Assembly: GCA_964572885.1 (NCBI GenBank)
Contig: CAZNFC010000024.1
Coordinates: 1 to 12,073 of the forward strand
Reading direction: 5' to 3'
Length of the DNA: 12,073 nt
Origin: UBA10107 sp964572885
GTDB lineage: Archaea > Nanobdellota > Nanobdellia > Woesearchaeales > UBA10107
The position numbers and the translations under genes were made by a program. Positions 1-6,495 of the stretch are shown piece by piece. Every line of letters begins with the position of its first letter. Positions within the stretch are counted from its first letter, which is position 1. The notes under the pieces are model-generated. The model made no database searches and had not been told where the DNA came from. It saw nothing but the letters and a program-made list of their open reading frames with translations.

Positions 1-943
1 AGCCGTTCTTTTCATAAAATTCAAATTCTCTGTAATCAAATCCTGGTCTTAGCTTTATTATTGCAACATTCTTTTCAAATTTGTTATTTAAGATTAATTT
101 TCTTTTCTTGTCTTTTTTAGGATAGTCTTTTCTAAGGAAAGTTATCTTTCCCGTTAAATAATCAATTTCAGCATAAGGTTTTACATTTATGCTCCTGAAA
201 GTATCCCTTCTTGATGTGTGCAGTTTCTTGACTTTTACTCCGGAGTGTATCAGGCAGAATCCATCACTCTCATTCTTATGCATGCATACACCGACACCTG
301 CAAAATCTGTGTTCGCGATAAATCTGCAGGCTGAAATTATATTTTGTCCCGCATCCGAGCTTGCCCTGTCAGAACTTCTTTGCGCAGCAACATATAATAT
401 CGGTATTGGAGAATTCTGAACCATAAATGACAAAGCGGCAGAAGAATACATCAAAGTATCTGTTCCGTGAGTGATTATGATGCCATCAACACCTTTTTCT
501 GTTTCTTCAAAGACTGCTTTCGCGATTAACGACCAATGGACAGGCTCCATGTCCTCTGAGAACATCTGAAATATCTGTCTGCTTTTGATGTTAGCAATTT
601 GATTTATTTCTGGAAACATAGCAAGTAACTGTTCAGGATTGAATTTAGATATGACGCCTCCTGTTCGGTAGTCAACCATCGAAGCAATTGTCCCTCCTGT
701 ATGCAGGATAGAAATAGTAGGTAACTTCTTATCTTCTTTAATTTCTAATTTATTCTCTTTTTTATTCTCTTTGAATTCTTCAATGACATCAATCTGTTTT
801 ATCTTTTTCTTTTCTATCCCTATGTTGTATCCGTTGCTCAATTTAATAAATAAAATAGAAGCAGTCTCATTCGGCATAACGATGCCTGTGAAATTACCGT
901 CAGTAGTCTCTAATTCTACCTTATCTCCTGGTTTATGAGTCAT
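1..943 (-). CDS. gatD: Glu-tRNA(Gln) amidotransferase subunit D (partial)
   Basis: GatD is the asparaginase-like half of the archaeal GatDE enzyme, which converts Glu-tRNA(Gln) to Gln-tRNA(Gln). GatD releases ammonia from glutamine and passes it to GatE. I translated 314 codons with no stop; the gene runs off the left edge, so roughly the last 100 residues of a normal ~420-aa GatD are missing. Residues 1-70 form the small N-terminal barrel and a Lys/Glu-rich linker, and the type I asparaginase fold follows. Expected catalytic residues are present: Thr82 in HTGGTIAS, Thr161-Asp162 in THGTDT, and a Lys at about 240 just before LHTSRRD. The AQRSSDR signature lies near residue 188. The ATG follows the Cdc48 stop after one base (TAA-G-ATG), so it is probably co-transcribed with and translationally coupled to cdc48. 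GatE is not in the window. Confidence 0.95.
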   Translation of the reverse strand, partial: MTHKPGDKVELETTDGNFTGIVMPNETASILFIKLSNGYNIGIEKKKIKQIDVIEEFKENKKENKLEIKEDKKLPTISILHTGGTIASMVDYRTGGVISKFNPEQLLAMFPEINQIANIKSRQIFQMFSEDMEPVHWSLIAKAVFEETEKGVDGIIITHGTDTLMYSSAALSFMVQNSPIPILYVAAQRSSDRASSDAGQNIISACRFIANTDFAGVGVCMHKNESDGFCLIHSGVKVKKLHTSRRDTFRSINVKPYAEIDYLTGKITFLRKDYPKKDKKRKLILNNKFEKNVAIIKLRPGFDYREFEFYEKNG

Positions 944-944
944 C

Positions 945-3239
945 TTATCCGAAATATGATATCTGTGGTTTAACTTCTCTTGCTTTTGCGGATCTTAATT
1001 CTGCTTCAAGTTTGTCATATGCTAATTTAGTCTCAGCATCAACTGAAGGTTTTACTCTCTGCAAAGCTTCTTCAAAATTCTTATGACTTACTTCTTTGGC
1101 ATTTTTATCAGCTCTCAAAGCAAGTATTGCAGCTTCTCTGCATATTGATTCTATATCTGCTCCGACATATCCTTCTGTATTTTCCGCTAATTTTTTCAAA
1201 TCAACAGCTTTCAAAGGCATATTCTTTGTATGCAGTTTGAATATTCTTTCTCTCATCCCCTCTTCAGGGATTTTAGCTAATATCAATCTGTCAAATCTTC
1301 CTGGTCTTAACAAAGCAGGATCGACAATGTCCGGACGATTAGTCGCTGCGATAACAACAACATCTCTCATCTCCTCTAATCCATCGATTTCAGTAAGTAA
1401 TTGATTGACAACTCTTTCAGTCACTCCTGAATCTGAATTTACTCCTCTCTTCGGAGCGATTGCATCAATCTCATCGAAAAATATTATTGAAGGGCTTAAT
1501 TGTCTTGCTTTTTCGAATATTTTTCTTACAGCTTTTTCAGATTCTCCTACCCATTTTGATAATAATTCAGGTCCTTTTACCGAGATGAAATTTGCTCCAG
1601 ATTCATTTGCTATCGCTTTTGCAAGCATAGTCTTTCCTGTTCCTGGAGGGCCATACAATAAGATTCCTTTAGGAGGTTTTATTCCCATCCTTGTGAATGC
1701 TTCAGGAGATTTCAGAGGCCATTCGACAGCTTCTTTCAAATCCTGTTTGACATCTTCCATTCCTCCTATCTGATCCCATCTGACATTAGGTATCTCTACA
1801 AGAACCTCTCTCATCGCACTTGGTCTTACGACTTTCAATGCGTCAGTCAGGTCTTGTTTTGTGATTATCAATTTATCCAATACTTCTTTTGGAATCGTAT
1901 TTTCATCTTTCATATTCAAGTCAGGAAGAACTCTTCTTATCACGATCATTGCCGCTTCCTTAACTAAGGCTGACATGTCTGCTCCTACAAATCCGTAAGT
2001 AGTATCTGCTAATTCTTCCAAGTTAACATCGTCACTCAATGGCATATTTCTTGTATGAATCTTCAATACATTAAGTCTTCCTGCTTTTCCAGGAACGCCT
2101 ATTTCAATCTCTCTATCGAATCTTCCAGGTCTTCTCAAAGCAGGATCCAATGAATTAGGCATATTTGTTGCTGCAATAACTATTACTTTCCCTCTTGATT
2201 TCATTCCATCCATTATAGAAAGCAATTGAGCAACTACTCTTTTCTCAACTTCTCCCTGGACTTCATCCCTCTTTGCAGCGATTGCGTCGATCTCATCAAT
2301 GAAGATTATCGAAGGAGCATTTGCTTCAGCTTCCTCGAATTTTTTTCTTAGATTTTCTTCCGACTGTCCGTAATACTTTGACATTATTTCAGGACCATTT
2401 ATCAAAAAGAAATTTGCATTTGTCTCTCCTGCTACCGCTTTTGCTAATAATGTTTTTCCTGTTCCCGGAGGTCCATGCAATAGAACTCCTTTCGGAGGTT
2501 CTATTCCAAGTCTTTGGAATATTTCAGGATGTTTCATTGGTAATTCTACCATCTCTCTTATCTTTTTTATTTCTTCATCCAAACCGCCGATATCTTCGTA
2601 GGTAACTTCAGGAAGCGCTTCCTCTTTTTCAAGTTCTACTGCTTCAGGATTCACAGTAATCTCAGTATTTTCTGTGATTATCACAGCTCCTTTCGGATTC
2701 GATTCTACAACTATGAATTTCAAATCACCAAATCCGAATCCTACATTGAATGCTTCTTCAAATACAGAAGAGAATACATCATCAAAGAATGGATTTGCGC
2801 TCAATGTTTTACGTCTTCTTCTTGTTCCTCCGAATGAGATTATGTCTCCTTTGACAGCGACTCTTCCGAGCAATCCCTGTCTGAATACATTTTGAGGAGC
2901 TCTTATCATCACTCCCTGTCTTGCAGGAGCTATAGTTACTTTTTGAGCTTCTTTTATTTCAACTTTTGAGACTGTGACTGTTTCTCCCAAACTTGATTTT
3001 GAGTTTCTTCTTAGAATACCATCCATTCTTATTATATCTAAACCGATATCCCCTGGTAATGAACGATCAACAATACCTACTGTCTTTCTTGCTCCTTCTA
3101 TCTCGACGATATCTCCTTCTCTTATTCCTACTTCCTTCATTATCTTGGAATCTATCCTTACGACTCCCTTGTTTACATCATCAGGCATCGCTTCTGCAAC
3201 TTTAAGTCTTAATTGTTTATCATTTTTTTCAGTCTTCAT
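945..3239 (-). CDS. cdc48: Cdc48/VAT-type AAA+ ATPase
   Basis: This is a hexameric unfoldase that extracts and unfolds proteins, probably feeding the archaeal proteasome in the cytoplasm. Length (764 aa) is typical. Numbered from the chosen start, residues 1-90 are the double-psi barrel N domain, about 95-200 the second N subdomain, then D1 with Walker A GPPGTGKT (256-263) and Walker B IIFIDE (311-316), and D2 with Walker A (530-537) and Walker B IIFFDE (585-590). The RRPGRFD and LRPGRFD arginine-finger segments are intact, so both rings should hydrolyse ATP. I chose ATG at 3239 over GTG at 3248 because the GTG lies inside a strong Shine-Dalgarno (AAGGTGAT, 6 nt before the ATG). It overlaps the upstream zinc-ribbon gene by 11 nt and precedes gatD by 1 nt, which indicates an operon. 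An N-domain insertion with four consecutive Arg (about 140-170) and a YFG tail are noted in the findings. Confidence 0.97.
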   Translation of the reverse strand: MKTEKNDKQLRLKVAEAMPDDVNKGVVRIDSKIMKEVGIREGDIVEIEGARKTVGIVDRSLPGDIGLDIIRMDGILRRNSKSSLGETVTVSKVEIKEAQKVTIAPARQGVMIRAPQNVFRQGLLGRVAVKGDIISFGGTRRRRKTLSANPFFDDVFSSVFEEAFNVGFGFGDLKFIVVESNPKGAVIITENTEITVNPEAVELEKEEALPEVTYEDIGGLDEEIKKIREMVELPMKHPEIFQRLGIEPPKGVLLHGPPGTGKTLLAKAVAGETNANFFLINGPEIMSKYYGQSEENLRKKFEEAEANAPSIIFIDEIDAIAAKRDEVQGEVEKRVVAQLLSIMDGMKSRGKVIVIAATNMPNSLDPALRRPGRFDREIEIGVPGKAGRLNVLKIHTRNMPLSDDVNLEELADTTYGFVGADMSALVKEAAMIVIRRVLPDLNMKDENTIPKEVLDKLIITKQDLTDALKVVRPSAMREVLVEIPNVRWDQIGGMEDVKQDLKEAVEWPLKSPEAFTRMGIKPPKGILLYGPPGTGKTMLAKAIANESGANFISVKGPELLSKWVGESEKAVRKIFEKARQLSPSIIFFDEIDAIAPKRGVNSDSGVTERVVNQLLTEIDGLEEMRDVVVIAATNRPDIVDPALLRPGRFDRLILAKIPEEGMRERIFKLHTKNMPLKAVDLKKLAENTEGYVGADIESICREAAILALRADKNAKEVSHKNFEEALQRVKPSVDAETKLAYDKLEAELRSAKAREVKPQISYFG

Positions 3240-3591
3240 TAAAATCACCTTGTCTTATTATTTGCTTTCTGAATACCAATCTTATGTGCTCAGGGTCATC
3301 CATTGATAATGCAACGATTGAATCTTCTCTTATATGATTGAATCTTACTATCTCTTTAGGTATGGATATGCAAAAACTGTTGCCGATCATCCTTAATTTC
3401 ATACTGTATTCCTTTGCTTTAAGCTTATGGTATTCCTCATATTGCTGTACATCAGACGGATGAAAGAAACGTGCCTTGCAAGACGGACATTGAAATACAC
3501 GGAGTCTAAAGCCATCCTTTAGGTTTATTCCACGTTCCATTGGCGCCTTACATTTCTTGCAAAGCACGTCTGTGTTATCGAGTAAGTCCAT
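3229..3591 (-). CDS. Zinc-ribbon plus AbrB/SpoVT-like domain protein
   Basis: This 120-aa protein is probably a DNA-binding regulator. The N-terminal part has two CxxC knuckles, C11-C14 and C35-C38, separated by about 20 residues, which is the layout of a zinc ribbon. From about residue 64 to 110 it reads like an AbrB/MazE swapped-hairpin domain: KLRMIGNSFCISIPKEIV matches the usual 'KxRKxGNSxxxxIPKEI' core, followed by an acidic DDPEHIRL hairpin. The fused arrangement suggests a transcription factor, but the target is unknown. It is the first gene of an operon with cdc48, whose start lies inside its last codons (11-nt overlap), and gatD. A TATA box lies upstream, with the ATG about 8 nt after the predicted transcript start. 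It could alternatively be a non-DNA-binding adaptor; the domain calls are firmer than the role. Confidence 0.85.
   Translation of the reverse strand: MDLLDNTDVLCKKCKAPMERGINLKDGFRLRVFQCPSCKARFFHPSDVQQYEEYHKLKAKEYSMKLRMIGNSFCISIPKEIVRFNHIREDSIVALSMDDPEHIRLVFRKQIIRQGDFNED
3244..3251 (-). promoter_or_regulatory. Shine-Dalgarno that fixes the cdc48 start
   Basis: On the minus strand the sequence reads AAGGTGAT, then TTTA, then ATG at 3239. GGTGAT matches the archaeal anti-Shine-Dalgarno end of 16S rRNA. The in-frame GTG at 3248 is part of this site, so it is unlikely to be the start codon. Confidence 0.8.
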
Positions 3592-3621
3592 GTTATACTG
3601 ACATGTATATACGGCAGGGTA

Positions 3622-3629
3622 TATATAAA
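3622..3629 (-). promoter_or_regulatory. TATA box of the AbrB-cdc48-gatD operon
   Basis: The minus strand reads ACTTTATATATACCC, containing TTTATATA, whose first T is 38 nt before the ATG at 3591. With a transcript start about 30 nt after the first T, the leader would be about 8 nt, with no Shine-Dalgarno. Confidence 0.6.
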
Positions 3630-3647
3630 GTTTTCGGAAATGAAAGC

Positions 3648-3655
3648 TTAAATAA
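3648..3655 (+). promoter_or_regulatory. TATA box of the 49-aa Cys/His-rich gene
   Basis: TTAAATAA, preceded by AAAGC (a plausible BRE), begins exactly 30 nt before the ATG at 3678. This predicts a leaderless transcript and supports the ATG at 3678 over any earlier start in the same frame. Confidence 0.65.
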
Positions 3656-3677
3656 TACTGAGAGAACTAATCTAACT

Positions 3678-3827
3678 ATGAAACAATGCACTTGCGGTCA
3701 TAGTGAGAAAGACCATAATGGAAAATGCACTATGTATAACTGCACCTGCAGTAAATTCACATTAAGCGACAGCGATTACATTGATCTTGATGAAGATGAT
3801 GCCGAAGGGCATACATTGAACAAGTAA
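3678..3827 (+). CDS. Small Cys/His-rich putative zinc-binding protein (49 aa)
   Basis: The frame is open further upstream, to 3540, but that part overlaps the divergent gene and both promoters, so I start at the ATG at 3678. The first 27 residues carry a dense ligand pattern C-x-C-G-H-x4-H-x3-C-x4-C-x-C (C4, C6, H8, H13, C17, C22, C24), enough to bind one or two zinc ions. The remaining residues are acidic and probably disordered (DYIDLDEDDAEG). I know similar 'CxCGH...DH...C...CxC' mini-proteins from archaea but no assigned function. It has its own TATA box and is followed by a separate promoter for the HD-domain gene, so the two are neighbours rather than a proven operon. Confidence 0.72.
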   Translation: MKQCTCGHSEKDHNGKCTMYNCTCSKFTLSDSDYIDLDEDDAEGHTLNK

Positions 3828-3836
3828 CTGCAAATC

Positions 3837-3844
3837 TTTTTATA
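3837..3844 (+). promoter_or_regulatory. TATA box of the HD-domain gene
   Basis: TTTTTATA starts 30 nt before the ATG at 3867, implying a leaderless mRNA. The same T-run could also serve as a terminator for the upstream 49-aa gene. Confidence 0.65.
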
Positions 3845-3866
3845 GAAGAATTTATTTTGCTATATC

Positions 3867-4859
3867 ATGAACGTAAGAAAGATAGCTTCACTTCTTCATT
3901 ATAGCCCCAAAGACAGGAATTATGAAGAAGCACTTAAGTTCCTGAATTCAAACATAAAATTTCTTAAAGAGAACAAAATTAATTTAGTCGTAACTAATCT
4001 TGAGATACCTGAACAAATAAGACGAGAATTTTCAAATAAACAGATGAAAGAGCTTCTTAGTACGATTTTTATAAATGGGTTCGAGACAAATAAAAAAGAT
4101 TCAGAAAATATTGCAAAATATATTTTTAAAGGAAATTTTGACAAAGATGATAATATAAATAATTCAAAAGTGCAGTTTATCATAAAAAAAGGATTGGATA
4201 TCATGAAGAAAAGCAAGGATCCTTTCCATGATATATCGCATATCATACGATGCATAAGATTCGCAAGCTATATTTATGATAATACTAATTGTAAACTTGA
4301 TTGGGGAATATTAACTGCAGCCATAGTGTGGCATGATGTTTCCAGGGTAAATGACTTGGGATTTCTGTACAGAAATAATCTGCAGAGTCTGAGAAAAATT
4401 CCTTTATTGCAGGAGATCAATCTCATTGATTTTTATAAAGATGATTCGCTAAGAAGCGGAAAGATTCTAAGGAAGATATTTTGCAATTACAAATTAGATG
4501 ATAATTTCATAAAAAAAGTAGAAAGTGCAGTTGCTGGAATAGACAAAGATTCAGGTGACGAATACCAGAAGTTTATTCATGATATCGATGCAATCGATTC
4601 TTTCACCATAGGAAGATGGGAAAGCTCAAATAGAAATGTAGTTTATAGTCATATGGCAGATAAGGATTTCCTGAATAAGTCTCTGGTAATGTGTTTTATC
4701 TTCCTGGTGCCAAGATATTATAACGGCGTACATATGGACGTGACAAAAAATATATGCAAACTTTCTGTAGCAGCAAACTTATCTCATTCAAGAAGGTTCT
4801 ATCCTACAGATCACCAATTTATTGTAAATATAGCGAAAGAATTAGGATATATTATGTAA
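3867..4859 (+). CDS. HD-domain metal-dependent phosphohydrolase-like protein
   Basis: This 330-aa protein has an HD-superfamily core at about residues 115-250. FHDISHIIRCIRF (H121, D122, H125) is the first helix motif, AAIVWHDVSR (H156-D157) is the HD dyad, and IHDIDAID (D239) supplies the last ligand. The overall order resembles the YedJ-like HD proteins ('HDxxHxxRV ... ALLHD ... QDADRLDAIG'). All metal ligands are present, so it is probably an active phosphohydrolase, perhaps on a nucleotide, but the substrate cannot be told from sequence. Residues 1-110 are a Lys/Asn-rich N-terminal extension that I do not recognise. There is no signal peptide or membrane segment. It has its own leaderless-type promoter and ends 13 nt from the convergent gene at 4873. 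Confidence 0.85.
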   Translation: MNVRKIASLLHYSPKDRNYEEALKFLNSNIKFLKENKINLVVTNLEIPEQIRREFSNKQMKELLSTIFINGFETNKKDSENIAKYIFKGNFDKDDNINNSKVQFIIKKGLDIMKKSKDPFHDISHIIRCIRFASYIYDNTNCKLDWGILTAAIVWHDVSRVNDLGFLYRNNLQSLRKIPLLQEINLIDFYKDDSLRSGKILRKIFCNYKLDDNFIKKVESAVAGIDKDSGDEYQKFIHDIDAIDSFTIGRWESSNRNVVYSHMADKDFLNKSLVMCFIFLVPRYYNGVHMDVTKNICKLSVAANLSHSRRFYPTDHQFIVNIAKELGYIM

Positions 4860-4872
4860 TATAATCTAATAT

Positions 4873-5280
4873 TTACTTAACAGTCACTCTAGGCAACTGC
4901 AAAGGACTTGGTAAATTCAAATCCTGACTCATTAAAAGTCCCTTGATTGAACATCTTGTCAATATTGTGTTCAACACAGGAGTCAATATCTCTTTGTCAA
5001 CTTTCTTGTTCTTCTTCCATTCCTTTAACGTCTTTTCGACAGTATCTTCTGAAGATAGGTAAAGAACATCTCCTTCGATGTTTATTGTGCCGAACTCAGG
5101 CTCATATTTTGTAATATATTCATATGAGAATTTCAAAGCTTTCTGCTTTCCTGTGCCTACAGGAATGAAAGCCTCTTCAACCTTCTTTACAGAAACGTTA
5201 TTTGATATGTTGATCTTACCAGTAGCTGAAAGGTTCTTCTCAGCCAATATTTTCCTGAAACTAAAACCGATTATAGTCAT
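4873..5280 (-). CDS. Uncharacterised small archaeal protein (135 aa)
   Basis: The product begins MTIIGFSF, is mixed alpha/beta and soluble. It has predicted strands up to about residue 80 (GTINIEGDVLYL) and a helical segment with KEWKKNKK, then ends with a Pro/Leu-rich tail (LPSPLQLPRV). It resembles hypothetical proteins I associate with DPANN archaea, with no function I can name. An upstream in-frame ATG at 5316 would add 12 residues, but it coincides with the TATA box (TTTATAAA, 5316-5323). The ATG at 5280 has a good Shine-Dalgarno (GGGTGG, 6 nt upstream) and a predicted 13-nt leader, so I use it. It is divergent from the TatD gene and convergent with the HD gene. Confidence 0.8.
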   Translation of the reverse strand: MTIIGFSFRKILAEKNLSATGKINISNNVSVKKVEEAFIPVGTGKQKALKFSYEYITKYEPEFGTINIEGDVLYLSSEDTVEKTLKEWKKNKKVDKEILTPVLNTILTRCSIKGLLMSQDLNLPSPLQLPRVTVK

Positions 5281-5286
5281 TTCATT

Positions 5287-5292
5287 CCACCC
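5287..5292 (-). promoter_or_regulatory. Shine-Dalgarno for the 135-aa protein
   Basis: GGGTGG on the minus strand lies 6 nt before the ATG at 5280. It decides between that start and the upstream ATG at 5316. Confidence 0.65.
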
Positions 5293-5315
5293 TATTCCTT
5301 GAAGATTTTGGTTCA

Positions 5316-5323
5316 TTTATAAA
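5316..5323 (-). promoter_or_regulatory. TATA box of the 135-aa gene
   Basis: TTTATAAA on the minus strand. A transcript start about 30 nt after its first T falls near 5293, just ahead of the Shine-Dalgarno. Confidence 0.6.
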
Positions 5324-5327
5324 TTTT

Positions 5328-5337
5328 ACCATATGGT
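5328..5337. promoter_or_regulatory. Palindrome ACCATATGGT between divergent promoters
   Basis: A perfect 10-bp palindrome sits between the divergent TATA boxes and touches the first T of the tatD box, where BRE/TFB contacts are expected. The repeat TTATAAATT occurs on both sides (5317-5325 and 5347-5355), 30 bp apart. It could be an operator, but short AT-rich palindromes also arise by chance. Confidence 0.3.
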
Positions 5338-5344
5338 TTATATA
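5337..5344 (+). promoter_or_regulatory. TATA box of the tatD-like gene
   Basis: TTTATATA begins 30 nt before the ATG at 5367, giving a leaderless transcript. Confidence 0.65.
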
Positions 5345-5366
5345 CGTTATAAATTGTCATATTCAT

Positions 5367-6152
5367 ATGCTAATAGACGTACACTGTCATTTGACGCATG
5401 AATTGCTAAAGAACAGAATTCCTGAAATAATCAAGAACGCAAAAGAAAAAGGCGTAATAGGTGCAATCACTTCAGGAGTCAATGTTCCTACAAACAGGGA
5501 AGCTTTGGAATTGGCAAAGAAATACCCTGATTTCATAAAATGCTCATTAGGTTTGTATCCTATCGATTTGATAGGAGAATCAGAAAATGAATCAGGATTG
5601 TCAAGACAGGCTCTGCCATTCAATCTTGATGAAGAGCTGAAATTCATCGAAAAAAATAAAGACAGAATAGCAGCAGTAGGTGAATGCGGATTAGACTATC
5701 ATTATGATAAGACGCAGCATGAGAAACAAAAGGAAAACTTCATTAAAATAATAGAATTTGTGAAGAAAATAAATAAACCTATTATTATTCACAGTAGAAA
5801 AGCAGAAGCTGATGCAATTGAATTACTGGAAAAATCGAAAATAAAGAAGGTTGTCCTGCATATGTTTGAAGGAAGGAAACATATAATAAAAAAAGCAGCA
5901 GAACTTGGATATTATTTCTCTATACCGACTAATATCAAGAAAAGCCAGCATTTCCAAGGGGTCGTTGAAATGGTCAATATAAATCAATTATTGACTGAAA
6001 CTGATTCTCCATGGATAAGTCCGACTCCGGGAATTCCTAATGAGCCTGCAAATGTGGCAGAGACTATAAAAGAGATAGCTAAAATCAAAAAGATGGATAT
6101 AAAAGAAGCTGAGAATAACATATACATGAATTATCAGCGTCTATTCCTGTAG
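5367..6152 (+). CDS. TatD-family metal-dependent hydrolase
   Basis: This 261-aa protein has the TatD family length and metal-site residues of the amidohydrolase-type TIM barrel: DVHCHL (H6, H8), GECGLDY (E106), IIHSRKA (H142), LHMFEG (H165) and TETDSPW (D213), followed by the usual 'P...NEP' segment. Family members act as DNA exonucleases or, in the DTD1/D-tyrosyl-tRNA context, as deacylases; sequence alone does not decide which. Residues 68-86 form a polar insert between the second strand region and the E106 motif. No signal peptide is visible, so it is probably cytoplasmic. It is a single-gene unit with its own promoter, and the next gene starts after another TATA box. Confidence 0.93.
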   Translation: MLIDVHCHLTHELLKNRIPEIIKNAKEKGVIGAITSGVNVPTNREALELAKKYPDFIKCSLGLYPIDLIGESENESGLSRQALPFNLDEELKFIEKNKDRIAAVGECGLDYHYDKTQHEKQKENFIKIIEFVKKINKPIIIHSRKAEADAIELLEKSKIKKVVLHMFEGRKHIIKKAAELGYYFSIPTNIKKSQHFQGVVEMVNINQLLTETDSPWISPTPGIPNEPANVAETIKEIAKIKKMDIKEAENNIYMNYQRLFL

Positions 6153-6157
6153 AAACC

Positions 6158-6165
6158 TTTTTATA
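6158..6165 (+). promoter_or_regulatory. TATA box of the 6188-7469 operon
   Basis: TTTTTATA begins 30 nt before the ATG at 6188. This is the only promoter I see for the low-complexity protein, archease and DUF457 genes. The T-run could also end the tatD transcript. Confidence 0.65.
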
Positions 6166-6187
6166 CTAATATATGCTCAAATAGACC

Positions 6188-6487
6188 ATGAGGATAGAGA
6201 TAGACACAAAAGAGGATCTGCATAATATCCATCATATAATCAAGCTTCTAAACTCAATAGCTGGACGAGGTTCTTCAGGTTATGACGATAATCTGTTCTC
6301 AAGCAGTTCTTCATCGCAATCAACACCTCCTCCAACTCCTGAAGCATCTGCAAGTTTGTTCAACATGTTTGACTCTCCGAGTTCATCTTCAAATTTGCCG
6401 CAGACTCCAAGCACATTCCCGAGCATATTTGATGAAAAGAAAGAAGAAGACAAAAAGGATTTCCTGGATTCGCTTCAGGTTTATTGA
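6188..6487 (+). CDS. Ser/Pro-rich low-complexity protein with conserved N-terminal helix
   Basis: The 99-aa product has an ordered head and a disordered tail. Residues 1-24 (RIEIDTKEDLHNIHHIIKLL) look like a beta-strand plus amphipathic helix, similar to N-termini I have seen in small archaeal hypothetical proteins ('IEIDTKxDS...'). Residues 29-76 are Ser/Pro/Thr-rich. Two related hydrophobic motifs sit in the tail, LFNMFD (57-62) and FPSIFD (77-82), followed by a charged stretch and the C-terminus LQVY. Such motifs could dock on a partner, but the partner is unknown. The coding call rests on its leaderless-type promoter, its 8-nt spacing to archease and the ordered N-terminus. It is first in an operon with archease, so a link to RNA ligation is possible but only inferred. 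Confidence 0.78.
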   Translation: MRIEIDTKEDLHNIHHIIKLLNSIAGRGSSGYDDNLFSSSSSSQSTPPPTPEASASLFNMFDSPSSSSNLPQTPSTFPSIFDEKKEEDKKDFLDSLQVY

Positions 6488-6495
6488 TTTCTAAT

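Noticed and set aside
189..419. Plus-strand 76-codon frame opposite gatD
   Set aside because: It lies within the intact GatD reading frame that carries all expected motifs.
1096..3306. Several plus-strand frames of 70-122 codons opposite cdc48
   Set aside because: They mirror the strongly conserved Cdc48 coding frame, lack promoters or Shine-Dalgarno sites and give low-complexity hydrophobic translations.
3540..3677. Upstream extension of the 49-aa Cys-rich protein
   Set aside because: It overlaps the divergent AbrB-like gene and both TATA boxes, and the added residues have no ordered motif.
5281..5316. ATG at 5316 as start of the small minus-strand protein
   Set aside because: The codon coincides with the predicted TATA box, and the ATG at 5280 has a Shine-Dalgarno at the right distance.
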